Shown here one piece after another: positions 17,272 through 25,398 of a DNA stretch of 64,000 nucleotides (position 1 is the stretch's first letter; every line of letters begins with the position of its first letter). The DNA lies in assembly GCA_963777915.1 (NCBI GenBank), contig CAVZSH010000005.1, forward strand, positions 1,054,001 through 1,118,000, given 5' to 3'. Both the position numbers and the translations under genes were made by a program. Below the pieces are notes generated by a model, which worked only from the letters and a program-made list of their open reading frames with translations, was not told where the DNA came from and searched no databases. Source of the stretch: CAVUPF01 sp963777915. Its GTDB lineage: Bacteria > Actinomycetota > Thermoleophilia > Solirubrobacterales > 70-9.

Positions 17272-18009
17272 GTGCGCACGATCGTCTACGTCGACGGCTT
17301 CAACCTCTACTACCGGGCACTCAGGGACACCCCCTACCGATGGCTTGACCCTGCCGCCCTGAGCGACGCCTTGCTCCCCGACGACGAGGTCATCGAGGTC
17401 AAGTACTTCACCGCTCGCATCAAGGGCTTGCCTCACGATCCCGGCGCACCAACTCACCAGCAGGCGTATTTGCGGGCGATGGATACCCTTCCCCGCGTCA
17501 AGCTCGAGTTCGGGTTCTTCAACCGGCGCAGGGTCTTCCACGCGCTTGCGATTGGCAAGGTTGGGCAGCCTCTCGGCTGGCGGGAGAAAAGGGCGGTCTG
17601 GCTGTCTCGCATTGCCTTCGCAGGGAGCGGCCTCTTGAAGATGCAGTCCGATCCGATCCCCAGGCTGCGCGTCTGGAAGACGGAGGAGAAGGGCTCTGAT
17701 GTCAATCTCGGGAGTCACCTCCTGGTCGACGGGTTCAATGCTCGCTACGAGCAGGCAGCGGTGCTCTCAAACGATTCGGACCTTGAGTGGCCGATCCAAT
17801 ACGTTCGAGAGACCCTTGGCCTCCCCGTCGTGGTCCTCAACCCCTCCAGGCACCGCAACCGGCGATTGGCTCCTGAAGGTCTTCCCTCCGGGGCCTACAA
17901 GCGCATCGAGGAGCCGCAGCTCGCCGCCAGCCAGCTTCCGCTTGAAATGTCTGACGCTCAGGGCACATTCCACCGCCCGCCAGGCTGGGACCAAGCCGAG
18001 AAACGCTGA
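17272..18009 (+). CDS. NYN-domain (LabA/PIN-like) protein
   Basis: This 245-residue protein starts at GTG 17272, 11 bases after the coupling protein. It opens with IVYVDGFNLYY, the first Asp motif of NYN/LabA nucleases, followed by EKGSDVNLGSHLLVDG and AVLSNDSDLEWPI, which carry the remaining acidic residues. NYN proteins are predicted RNases of the PIN fold. Its place in the mobilisation operon is unusual; it may act on transfer mRNA or serve in defence. A terminator begins within its stop codon. Confidence 0.8.
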   Translation: MRTIVYVDGFNLYYRALRDTPYRWLDPAALSDALLPDDEVIEVKYFTARIKGLPHDPGAPTHQQAYLRAMDTLPRVKLEFGFFNRRRVFHALAIGKVGQPLGWREKRAVWLSRIAFAGSGLLKMQSDPIPRLRVWKTEEKGSDVNLGSHLLVDGFNARYEQAAVLSNDSDLEWPIQYVRETLGLPVVVLNPSRHRNRRLAPEGLPSGAYKRIEEPQLAASQLPLEMSDAQGTFHRPPGWDQAEKR

Positions 18010-18031
18010 GGCCGCCTCTCGGCGGCCTCAG
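18006..18031 (+). terminator. Terminator-like hairpin at the NYN gene end
   Basis: The perfect 11-bp stem CTGAGGCCGCC / GGCGGCCTCAG with a TCTC loop overlaps the stop codon. No U-run follows, so it may work as an intrinsic-like or bidirectional block. Confidence 0.6.
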
Positions 18032-18173
18032 ACCTCCAGTCCCGAAGGCTTGGAGGTAGTGACGACAGGGTAGCAATTCCACCGCTAGATGAGCCCGAAT
18101 TCACCCGACCCGCAGCCTCAAACGCAAGCCTATGATTCCAAGCAATCCCTCTGTCGTTTCGTCAACAGGGAGC

Positions 18174-18195
18174 GAGGCCGCCGCAAGGCGGCCTC
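18174..18195. terminator. Second hairpin, terminator for the convergent gene
   Basis: A nine-base stem GAGGCCGCC / GGCGGCCTC with a GCAA tetraloop lies between the NYN gene and the convergent membrane gene at 18243. Its 3' arm repeats the arm of the hairpin at 18006-18031. Confidence 0.5.
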
Positions 18196-18242
18196 AGCAT
18201 TTTCAGGGTGGGTCGGTCTGACGCTCCCCACGGGGTCGTGTG

Positions 18243-18803
18243 CTACTTCCAGAGCGACACCAACCGCTCGCGAATCTTCTGGGCCTCTTCGACGAGATCG
18301 TGCATCCCCTTGTCGGGAAGCCGGGCACCGTCGAGGAGGCCGAAGTCGAGGACGAACTGCTCAACGGGAAGTTCGTGGCCACGATGGTCGCTGTATTCGA
18401 CGTGCGCGATATGTCGTCTGGGCAGGTCGCTGTCCAAGCGGTCGGGAACCTTGTCGAGCAAGATGAGTCGCTCCTCTCCCGGAACAAACACGGGAGTCTC
18501 CTCCGAGAGCATTGCGACTTTGCCGATGCCGCCGCTCAACGTCGTGGCAAGTTCAGGATCGAACCGGAGCCGAACATTCCGCGCCGCTGTGGTTCCGAGG
18601 TTCTTAACCGCAATGAAGGCAAAGTTGCTTCGGAAGTGAAAGCTGGCCGTTACCCAGGGGCGGAACTGTTCCCGCCGTAGTTCCCGCGCCTCTCTGACCT
18701 GCTTGATGACGTAGAGGAGGGTGCCAAGGAGAACGAGGAAAGTTGCCCAGGTACCCGCGGCGGTCCACGCCTCGGGGTTGTGGATGTGGATGAATGCGAA
18801 CAC
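18243..18803 (-). CDS. Single-pass membrane protein, unknown function
   Basis: This 186-residue protein starts at GTG and has one N-terminal transmembrane helix (WATFLVLLGTLLYVIKQV, about 19-36). A charged stretch and a beta-rich domain follow, with FAIVKN-like NFAFIAVKNLGTTAARNVRL. The design matches the membrane proteins at 5902 and 25399: anchor, then a domain with a conserved-looking NxG turn. It lies between the transfer genes and the integrase. Its role is unknown; accessory defence or exclusion is possible. Confidence 0.62.
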   Translation of the reverse strand: MFAFIHIHNPEAWTAAGTWATFLVLLGTLLYVIKQVREARELRREQFRPWVTASFHFRSNFAFIAVKNLGTTAARNVRLRFDPELATTLSGGIGKVAMLSEETPVFVPGEERLILLDKVPDRLDSDLPRRHIAHVEYSDHRGHELPVEQFVLDFGLLDGARLPDKGMHDLVEEAQKIRERLVSLWK

Positions 18804-18940
18804 AGCACACCCAGCTTCCCAGCGGGCTCGGTCGGAGGGGGCGAAACGGTGCCCCGCTACGTCTTAGAGGAATAGAGCGAGGCGACGCCTCGAAAGTTGT
18901 CGACCGGAGAACCAATGCAAAGCAAGCCGCCTGCGAGCCC

Positions 18941-18972
18941 GCCGCCCTGTGGGGCATCATCCACAGGGCGGC
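18941..18972 (+). promoter_or_regulatory. Stem-loop in the integrase leader
   Basis: The perfect 12-bp stem GCCGCCCTGTGG / CCACAGGGCGGC with an eight-base loop ends 27 bases before the integrase ATG at 19000. It could restrain integrase expression from read-through transcripts. Confidence 0.45.
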
Positions 18973-18999
18973 GAGAGCCGCGAGCGAGAGGAGAAGCTG

Positions 19000-20226
19000 A
19001 TGGCTGCCAAACTCGAAACGACCCGCTACCCCGGCATCTACAGGCGCGGCTCCAGCTACGTCATCATCTGGGAGCACCGAGGCCAACAGCACAAAGAAAC
19101 CTTCGCCACGATGGCCGAGGCGCGCGAGAAAAAGGGAGGTCGACAGTCGGGCGAGAAGCGCCCGGTATCCAAGATCCTCTTCGGCCCCTACTTCACCAGC
19201 TGGATCAAGGGCTACGCCGGGCGCACCTCGCGCGGCTTCTCCGAGACGACGCGCCCGGAGTACGAACGGCCGATCAAGGCCCACGCGCTGCCGCAGTGGA
19301 AAACGTGGAAGCTGGCCGACGTTGAACCTGCCGACGTTCGTGAGCTGTTCGCCGAAATGCGCGAGGACGGCTGCTCGACTTCACAGATCAAGAAGCTTCG
19401 AGCCGCCCTTTCGGTGATGTTCGCCACCGCCGTCGAGGACGGCCTTCGGCCCTCTAATCCGATCCTCGGCGTCCGGATTCCAGCGGCGCAAGAAGAGGAG
19501 CCGCCAGAAGAGAAGACCAAGGCCCTGACCCAGGCTGAGCTGGGAATCCTGCTGGCGGCGATCCCAGAGGACTGGCAACTCTTCTTCGAGTTCCTGGCCC
19601 ACACGGGCCTGCGGATCAGCGAGGCAATTGGACTGCGCTGGGAGCACCTTGACCTTGGCGAGAAACCGAAGATCAGGGTCCGTGAGCAGTTCTATAAGGG
19701 CCAGCGCAAGCGGCTGAAGAGCGGCGCCGGAAAGCGCGACATCCCCCTCTCGAAGGGGATGGCGAAGCGACTCCTTGCCCACCGCCGCGACAACTACCGA
19801 GGACCGAAGACGCCGGTGTTCGCGTCCAAGGCAGGTACGGAGCTGCTGCCGGCCAATGTGTACCGGCGAGTGCTGGCGCCCGCTGCAAAGAGCGTCGGCT
19901 TGAAGATTGAGGTCGTCGTCAAAGACAAAGACGGCGAGGACAAGCCGCAGAGCCGCTCGACCGTCTCGTTCCACAACTTCCGCCACACCTGCGCTTCGAT
20001 GTTGTTCGCCACCGGCCGCAACATCAAGCAGGTGCAGGAGTGGCTTGGACACGCAGATCCCAGCTTCACCCTTCGGACCTACGTGCATTTGATGGACGAT
20101 GGAGTTGGAGACGCGGACTTCTTCGATGAGGCTGTCGCCCCTGGGGGTGGCAAGGGGGTGGCAAGGCAAGGTCCGAAAAGAGCGGCAAACGCGAAAACCG
20201 CCGAATCACCAAAAACCGCTTATTAG
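19000..20226 (+). CDS. int: Tyrosine recombinase (integrase), element A
   Basis: This 408-residue phage-type integrase runs from the ATG at 19000, which has GAGAGGAG upstream. It has an N-terminal DNA-binding beta region (YPGIYRRGSSYVIIWE), a core-binding SAM-like domain at about 80-180, and catalytic residues in HTGLRISEA (Arg), FHNFRHT (His-x-x-Arg), LGHAD (His) and TLRTYVH (Tyr nucleophile). The tetrad is complete, so it should be active. The gene reads towards the tRNA-Met fragment, which marks its attachment site. Confidence 0.93.
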   Translation: MAAKLETTRYPGIYRRGSSYVIIWEHRGQQHKETFATMAEAREKKGGRQSGEKRPVSKILFGPYFTSWIKGYAGRTSRGFSETTRPEYERPIKAHALPQWKTWKLADVEPADVRELFAEMREDGCSTSQIKKLRAALSVMFATAVEDGLRPSNPILGVRIPAAQEEEPPEEKTKALTQAELGILLAAIPEDWQLFFEFLAHTGLRISEAIGLRWEHLDLGEKPKIRVREQFYKGQRKRLKSGAGKRDIPLSKGMAKRLLAHRRDNYRGPKTPVFASKAGTELLPANVYRRVLAPAAKSVGLKIEVVVKDKDGEDKPQSRSTVSFHNFRHTCASMLFATGRNIKQVQEWLGHADPSFTLRTYVHLMDDGVGDADFFDEAVAPGGGKGVARQGPKRAANAKTAESPKTAY

Positions 20227-20268
20227 CAGGGAAAAGATCGAACAGCCGCAACTGACGGCAAGCCCCGC

Positions 20269-20316
20269 AGCGGAATCATAATCCGCGTGTCGGGGGTTCG
20301 AGTCCCTCCTCCGGCA
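20269..20316 (+). other. Attachment site: 3' fragment of tRNA-Met(CAU)
   Basis: The sequence reads as an anticodon stem-loop (GCGGA, loop ATCATAA, TCCGC), variable loop, T-arm GGGGGTTCGAGTCCCTC and acceptor strand CTCCGGCA. No D-arm or 5' acceptor strand precedes it; instead the integrase gene lies there. This is an att core left after integration into a tRNA gene. The intact tRNA should be at the other, unseen end of element A. Confidence 0.8.
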
Positions 20317-20321
20317 CTCCA

Positions 20322-20349
20322 CGAAAGCCCCGCTCAAGCGGGGCTTTCG
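20322..20349 (+). terminator. Intrinsic terminator of the tRNA-Met locus
   Basis: The perfect 12-bp stem CGAAAGCCCCGC / GCGGGGCTTTCG with a TCAA loop begins six bases after the tRNA 3' end. It is probably the original host terminator of the tRNA gene, which places host DNA from here on. Confidence 0.8.
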
Positions 20350-20529
20350 GCTTTCTAGAGTCGTTCGTATCGCGGCCGATTCGGCGCGAGTGAGTCCAAA
20401 GTGAGTCCATCCGCATGGAGAAGCCGTCAGAAAAGCGCAGCCCACCCATCGGCCGCTCTGGGTCGAACGTCCCAGCGCCGAGGAAGGCGAATCGTGGAGT
20501 TCGAGCCTGGAGTAATGGCGAGAACAACC

Positions 20530-20558
20530 ACAGAGGGCGCCACTTGGGCGCCCTCTGT
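20530..20558 (-). terminator. Terminator of the lipoprotein gene at 20578
   Basis: The stem ACAGAGGGCGCC / GGCGCCCTCTGT has a short ACTTG loop and lies just downstream of the minus-strand stop. A very similar hairpin serves the paralogous gene at 23877-23905. Confidence 0.7.
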
Positions 20559-20577
20559 AGGACCAATCGAACCTAAA

Positions 20578-21045
20578 TTAGGATTCTGCGGCACAGCTTG
20601 TCAAGCCGAGCTTGAGCGCCAGTACGTGGGTCGATGCAAAGAGACCTTTCGTTTCCAGCAGAGACGGCTTTGCTTTGACTTCGTTAAGGGTAGTCTGGGC
20701 CGTTTTAACGAGTTCCTTCTGTGTCGCTTCATATTCAGCCGGAGCCCTGAGCGCTGCGACTCCTACGATCTGGCTCTGGATGTTGGGGACCACCATATCG
20801 GTCACGTATTTTTCAAATTCGCTTTTGGAAGCGTTCTTGGGCAGAGCCTTAGCATCTTTTTCGCTAACCAAATTGCCCGCTTTGCAGATGGCATTACCCC
20901 GCTTGGCGAATTCAGCCTTCGTCAGCGCTGCCGTCGTTGTTGTTGCTGTGGTGGTGGTTGTGCTGCTGCTCCCACAACCCGCAACCACCAGGCTGGCGAA
21001 GAGAAGGGCGCCAACCGGGAGTGCGCCCAAGAGTCTGCGATGCAT
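20578..21045 (-). CDS. Small secreted lipoprotein, copy 1 (intact)
   Basis: This 155-residue protein has a clear lipoprotein signal (ALLFASLVVAGCGSS; lipidated Cys about 23), a Thr-rich linker and a helical domain with two Cys (NAICKAG and GLTSCAAES) that may form a disulfide. This type of helical lipoprotein starting LTKAEFAKRGNAIC is common in Solirubrobacterales-like genomes, but no function is known. A paralogue with a broken signal peptide lies at 23928-24414. It is the first gene of the host block after element A. Confidence 0.82.
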   Translation of the reverse strand: MHRRLLGALPVGALLFASLVVAGCGSSSTTTTTATTTTAALTKAEFAKRGNAICKAGNLVSEKDAKALPKNASKSEFEKYVTDMVVPNIQSQIVGVAALRAPAEYEATQKELVKTAQTTLNEVKAKPSLLETKGLFASTHVLALKLGLTSCAAES

Positions 21046-21085
21046 CGAAACCTCCTTGCGTAACTGGTCTGCAGAATCCTATCCT

Positions 21086-21263
21086 GTGACCGGCCAACGT
21101 CGCTGCCCGATCTGCGGATCAGACCTCTCAGGACGCCGCGCAGACGCTTGCTACTGCGGGTGCCACTGCCGTGCGAGGCTTCGCGGCTCAGACGGCTTCT
21201 AAGCGGCTTGGGGGTCGATGGTTACGGGAGCGTGAAGAAACCCCCGGCTGGAAGCCGGCGTAA
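21086..21263 (+). pseudogene. Zinc-ribbon micro-protein, copy 1 (frameshifted)
   Basis: From GTG 21086 the frame reads a compact zinc-ribbon: RRCPICGSDLSG, then ADACYCGCHCRA. It stops at 21200-21202 after 38 residues. In another frame the sequence continues GFAAQTASKRL and REREETPGWKPA up to 21263, which aligns with the intact continuation of copy 2 (GFPTQTAFQRL, KEREEEAKRRS). About two bases are missing near 21175. The N-terminal ribbon alone could still be made. It is divergent from the lipoprotein gene. Confidence 0.5.
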
Positions 21264-21317
21264 GCGCACAGAGGGCGCGAGGTGCGCCACGCCGACGCAC
21301 GAACCTCTGCTGGCCGC

Positions 21318-21881
21318 TCATTTGCCTCCCGGGGCTAGCTCATGAGCCACCCGTGACAGCAAACCTTGAAACCCGACGGGCTGCGCATCCGCGTTCTCGA
21401 TCTTGAATACGTCGTTGCGGACCTGGACGAGACCCGCATAGCTTCCGGTGGATTCCACGATCTCAGCGCGGGTGCCGATCCCATGAAGGTGGGTGAATTT
21501 CTCGCCTGCCGCTTCCTCTGCTTTTTGTAGCGGGCCTTCGAGCAGGTTTTGAGGTTTCCCTTTGTGCAGATAGACCGAGCGCGAGGAGACGATCAATTCG
21601 TCGTAGCCACCAACGTCAGGTTCGTCGAGGGAGCTTTGCGGCACGAACTTGCACAACGTCACACCGCGTGGTTCTTCTGGGCTGACTTCTTCCCTGACTG
21701 TCCCTGGAAAGTCAGATATCGACAGCAACCCCTGACAAGAGCGGTAGCCGAGTAGTCTTTCCGGCGCCGGTTTGTGCCTGTGTCGGTGTTTCGGCGTTGC
21801 GCCCGCACCGGGCGCCCACATCGCTAGGCAACCCAAGGACAAGGCCAAAACGGCAATCGCCCACCCTCTGCCACGAATCAT
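21318..21881 (-). CDS. Secreted protein of unknown function
   Basis: The 187-residue frame starts at the ATG at 21881 and has a classical signal peptide (WAIAVLALSLGCLAMWAPGA), a His-rich stretch HRHRHK just after it, and a mature domain with two Cys (RSCQGLLS, TLCKFV). A longer frame starts upstream at 21968 but would bury the signal peptide. It resembles secreted hypothetical proteins of Thermoleophilia. The role is unknown. Confidence 0.65.
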   Translation of the reverse strand: MIRGRGWAIAVLALSLGCLAMWAPGAGATPKHRHRHKPAPERLLGYRSCQGLLSISDFPGTVREEVSPEEPRGVTLCKFVPQSSLDEPDVGGYDELIVSSRSVYLHKGKPQNLLEGPLQKAEEAAGEKFTHLHGIGTRAEIVESTGSYAGLVQVRNDVFKIENADAQPVGFQGLLSRVAHELAPGGK

Positions 21882-22258
21882 CTGCCGAGCCTTTCCGCTG
21901 TTGCCGTTGCTGGTCGCAGGAGGGTATCCGAGGAAACTAAAGGTCGATTCCCCCCAGGCTCTTAACACGGGCGGTCTCGATCCGCGCCACGCTCTTCGGC
22001 GAATCGGAGGTCTGGCTGGTCTGCCACGGAGAGACCTCCGACACGCCCTAGCCAGTCAAGGCCCATGGGGCATTGCCTTGGCCGCTAGCGCAGGTGACAC
22101 CCCGGACTCCGGGGTCGTCGTCGTTGAGATTCATTCGGCATTCGAGTTCTTAGGCCACCCCGGCGAGCGTCTTGCGTGGACTCACTCCGGCCACACCCCC
22201 GCGCATTTGCCTTCGGGACTGGGTTTGCGCCGCGACGCCTGGATGCCTAATCCGCACG
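21882..22258. other. Intergenic region with a terminator hairpin
   Basis: The stem CGGAGGTCT (22005-22013) with AGACCTCCG (22032-22040) probably ends the minus-strand transcript of the gene at 22259. No further gene or promoter could be supported here. Confidence 0.4.
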
Positions 22259-22813
22259 TCACGGCATCCTAGGGGCTCCCCTTTGAATCTCGACCGAAAA
22301 CCTCTTGTGGAGCTTCATGAAATTGGAGAGCGATGTCTTGACCTTGATCGTTGCAATGGTCTTCGCCCCCTTGGACAGGATGCCGTGCCCAACCGATGAG
22401 CAGGGCGAGATGCCGTTCTCGGGGCACGGCCATTCGATATGAAAGAAGAGGCCCGAGCCGAACTCCTCCACCGAAGCCTTCCCTGAGCAGATCAGGAAAT
22501 GTATGGCCAAGGAACTACAGTCGTCGGTGTCGAGCGTTCCCGCGTTCTTGGACCCAGACAGCAGGTCGATGGTCGAATGAAATTCTTCGCTCTCTTCTTC
22601 TTCGACTCGGTGTTTTTGGACCTTCGTGACAACGCCAGTCAGATCCAGCCCCTTACTGGACTCCCGCGCTGGGGCACCAGCAGATGCCCACGAGGTACTC
22701 AGAAGCCCGACAAGCAGCGTGCAGAGCCCGAATGCAAGGACGGCAAGAAGGTGGCGCCGAACGGGTGGAGCGGGTCGATTCGCAGTCGCCGAGCCGGATT
22801 CTGCCTGATACAT
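22259..22813 (-). CDS. Secreted beta-rich protein of unknown function
   Basis: This 184-residue protein starts at the ATG at 22813, which is preceded by GAGGAGG. An N-terminal signal segment (LAVLAFGLCTLLVGLLSTSW) is followed by a mature domain rich in beta strands and Gly, with Cys at DDCSSL, FLICSG and WPCPENGISPC. The layout recalls secreted beta-barrel proteins, such as the allene-oxide-cyclase-like group, but this is only an impression. Confidence 0.6.
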   Translation of the reverse strand: MYQAESGSATANRPAPPVRRHLLAVLAFGLCTLLVGLLSTSWASAGAPARESSKGLDLTGVVTKVQKHRVEEEESEEFHSTIDLLSGSKNAGTLDTDDCSSLAIHFLICSGKASVEEFGSGLFFHIEWPCPENGISPCSSVGHGILSKGAKTIATIKVKTSLSNFMKLHKRFSVEIQRGAPRMP

Positions 22814-22965
22814 AGCGACCTCCTCGGTCATCTCGCGTGCTGGAATACGTTGCAGTATCTGCGAATCCGGGCTCGTTGATCAGATTCGCCGTGGCAGATC
22901 CGCCCATGCACGTGGACATTCCCACGCCACGCAACCGCCGAACAGCTCAAACGCTCGGGTTTGGC

Positions 22966-23487
22966 TTACTCCGGGCATTGCTCCCAGTGCCGACGGTGCC
23001 CGCGTCTTCCCTGGCGCTGGCGCTCTAGCGCCCGGGCAAGCACACCGAAGTTGATCAGGGTCGGGTGGATGCGGCTCTTAAGCGCCGAGCGGTGCTTGGC
23101 AAGATGCAAGCGAAAGCGAGCCAGCTCGCGCTCGCGGCGGGCCCTGGGGCAGGAAGCCAGACCACCGGCACCGGAAAGCAGCGCCAGCACCCGGGCGTCG
23201 ATGCGGTCGGTCTTGCAGGCGACCGGCGCCAGGCCTTTGACCCGTTGGGCATCGGCGGTCAAAACATCCCAGCCCTGCCGCTCGAGGATGTCGTGGCAAA
23301 AGCGGGCGCCGGTCATCGACTCGATCACCGCCCGGACCGGCTCGCGGTGCTCGGCGACCCGGCGGGCGAGTGCTCGCAGGCCGCTGAGGTCAGGCGGCGA
23401 GGTGAACTCCGCCACCAGCTCGCCTTCGTCGGAGAGCAGGCAGACGTCAATCTTCTTGCGGCTTAGATCCGGCCCAGCGTGCAACAT
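22966..23487 (-). pseudogene. IS110-family transposase remnant (N-terminal part)
   Basis: This 173-residue frame matches the DEDD N-terminal domain of IS110 transposases: GPDLSRKKIDVCL with the first Asp, AVIESMTG with Glu, CKTDRIDARVLA with the Asp pair, and HRSALKSRIH. The C-terminal transposase_20 domain with its Ser is absent and the frame ends in unrelated residues, so the element is dead. It lies between the two copies of the lipoprotein/zinc-ribbon module. Confidence 0.8.
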
Positions 23488-23927
23488 ATGTGGGGCCTCC
23501 TTGGGGCTTGTGTTCAGGTGACTACGAGCGTGTCACCCGGGGAGGTCCTTCTTCATCGCATTCTCCAAGGCGGAAGCGCGAGCGGTTTCGGCCGAGGCGT
23601 TCGCATCTCCCCGGATAAGGGCAGCAACCTTCCTCGCGCACCCGCCGCATCTACGTGACGGCCTCTTGATGACCACGGGCTTCGGCGTGTTTCGCCGCCT
23701 CGCCCAGGTCGTCTCGCCTTCTATGCGGTTCGTGTTCCTCGGGTCGCGATTTCGCCTCCACCTTCCTTCCCACCCCGCCTCGCGGCGACGCAGTTGGCTT
23801 CGGCTTGTGGTTACGGTCATCTGCTCCACGGGGGACTTGCACCCCCGAGCTGCTGCCCATGCCGGGCGTACGAACAGCAGAAGGGCGCCTAAGGCGCCCT
23901 TCTGCTCGTCACCAGGTTTTGACCTGC
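23488..23927. other. Gap with terminator, no intact gene
   Basis: The only clear signal is the perfect 13-bp hairpin GCAGAAGGGCGCC / GGCGCCCTTCTGC at 23877-23905, a terminator for the minus-strand gene at 23928. The rest may be IS debris; no IS end could be defined. Confidence 0.5.
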
Positions 23928-24414
23928 TCAGGTTTCTTTTGCGCACTTCGTAAGTCCAAGCGCGTGGAGCTGTTCTCCGGCTGCCTTGAACGGGCTTGGT
24001 TTGCCGAACGCAATTTCAGGCTTGGCCTTGACCTTGTTCAGCGCTTCTTGGGCGGCTTCCAGTGCTGAGGCTACTTTCTGTTCTTCGCCGCTTGGCGCTC
24101 CGAGTGCTTTAACGGAATCGATCTGAGCCTGGATGTTGGGAACGAAGACAGCGTCAACGAGTTCCGTCTGCTGGGCCTTGGTCGGTTCTTCCTTTTCGCT
24201 GATGCCGTGTTTTTTGGCAAAGGCCATGAATTCGACGTTTTGCTTCTTTTCGCCAGCCACGCAGCTCGCGTTGCCCTTCGCCACAAATTCGGCTTTGGAG
24301 ATTGCGGCCGTCGTTGCCGTGGTCGTGCTGCTGCTACTGCTACCGCAGCCCGCCACCATGGCCGGCGAAGAGAAGGGCGCCAATCGGAAGTGCGCCCATA
24401 AGTCTGCGATGCAT
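23928..24414 (-). pseudogene. Small lipoprotein, copy 2 (signal peptide frameshifted)
   Basis: From the ATG at 24414 the frame starts MHRRLMGALPIGALLFAG, like copy 1, then stops. The mature part continues in another frame from VAGCGSSSSS through ISKAEFVAKGNASCVAG to GLTKCAKET at 23928. Compared with copy 1, two bases are missing just before the lipobox. A start at the ATG giving MVAGCG would make a protein without an export signal. It is probably a recent pseudogene, unless this is a sequencing error. Confidence 0.65.
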
Positions 24415-24496
24415 CGATGCCTCCTTGCGTTGACTGGTCGGCGTGACCCTATCCGAATCGCGGAGCCATTTCGCGGTCCGTGCGAGCCTCGTCGTT

Positions 24497-24722
24497 GTGA
24501 CTCGACCATCGCTGCCCGACTTGCGGACACAACCTCTCAAGCAGTCGCTCTAATGCCCACTACTGCGGTGGACACTGCCGCGCTGAGGGCTTCCCGACCC
24601 AGACAGCTTTTCAGCGGCTCAGGCGCCGGTGGCCACCGAAAGAGCGTGAAGAGGAGGCCAAGCGCCGTAGCCGCACAGAACGCGCCAGAACGGCTCCTAT
24701 GAGACAGGGGTCTCTCGTGTGA
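24497..24722 (+). pseudogene. Zinc-ribbon micro-protein, copy 2 (start region frameshifted)
   Basis: A frame with RCPTCGHNLSS, YCGGHCRAEGFPTQ and a basic tail KEREEEAKRRSRTERAR runs to TGA at 24720. Relative to copy 1 the GTG start at 24497 is out of frame by one extra base, and no start exists in the reading frame. It keeps the longer C-terminal tail that is frameshifted in copy 1. Confidence 0.45.
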
Positions 24723-24866
24723 GCAGACTACGGAATGACGTAGTTATGTATAGCGACGTGGACGATCTCGGCGTCGGGAAACGCGGCGACGGAGGCGCTG
24801 AGCCGATCGGATCGGATGTTCCTGATCAGCCTCGAGTCCGGCGGCTAGGCCAGGCACGTGCGCTAC

Positions 24867-25217
24867 TCAGGAGGGCGGTTGGTGCAGGCCGAACCTCGAA
24901 CCCTGATTGTCGCTGCAGAAGGCGAACGTCCCCGACGGGCCGGGTCCGGAATGCTCGTTGAACTCGGCCTCGCCGCCGAGCTCCCGCACTTGCTCAGCGG
25001 CGGCCTGGATGTCGTCAACCTTGAAGAAGAGGTATGGACTTGCGCCCTCATCGCCCCCGTGCAACCCGCCCCTGAGGTTCTCAGTCTTAATCTGGAAGCC
25101 GTGCTTCTCGCCCAAGGGACCGGGTTCCATCTGCCATCCGAACAGCTCGCCGTAGAACTCGCGGGCCGAGGCCGGATCCTTGACCCCGAGCTCGAAAAAT
25201 GAGACCTCACCGGCCAT
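24867..25217 (-). CDS. Glyoxalase/VOC-family protein
   Basis: This 116-residue protein starts at the ATG at 25217, with AGGAGGG upstream. MAGEVSFFELGVKDPASARE opens a typical VOC half-barrel, followed by FYGELFGWQMEP and FKVDDIQAAAEQVRELGG. VOC proteins bind metal and act as isomerases, dioxygenases or resistance proteins; the substrate is not evident. The C-terminal half is short but complete for single-module members. Confidence 0.78.
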   Translation of the reverse strand: MAGEVSFFELGVKDPASAREFYGELFGWQMEPGPLGEKHGFQIKTENLRGGLHGGDEGASPYLFFKVDDIQAAAEQVRELGGEAEFNEHSGPGPSGTFAFCSDNQGSRFGLHQPPS

Positions 25218-25398
25218 CGATCCCTCCTGATCGTCATATCCGATTCCGCTCTTCGCCAGTAGCAATAGCAAACCTCGACGCTGCTGACTCTCGTCCGACG
25301 CAGAAGCGGCGGCCGAGCGATTGGAGGCCATGCCACCCTGACACATGGAGGTCTTGCACAGCGTTCCGGAGCTGCGCATTCCGCGCCCGCGCTCGCCG

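Larger units (their letters stand above)
1..20316. mobile_element. Element A: right part of a tRNA-Met integrated element
   Basis: The block carries a tyrosine integrase at its right edge, a Replic_Relax protein, a VirD4-type coupling protein, a sigma factor and typical cargo (restriction-modification, toxin-antitoxin, metal transport). Just past the integrase stop there is a 3' fragment of a tRNA-Met gene without its 5' half, followed by a strong terminator. That is the expected look of the distal att site after integration into a tRNA 3' end. The left end lies outside the window, so the full extent is unknown. No VirB4-like gene is seen in this part, so it could be a mobilisable element or the cargo side of a larger conjugative one. 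Confidence 0.7.

Noticed and set aside
20389..20409. Tandem AGTGAGTCCA repeats as integrase arm sites
   Set aside because: They lie on the host side of the att core of element A and are only two copies. Arm sites should be inside the element.
23821..23876. A stretch resembling a tRNA 3' end (GGACTTGCACCCCCGA)
   Set aside because: No acceptor or D-arm pairing could be completed on either strand. It is probably IS debris or chance.
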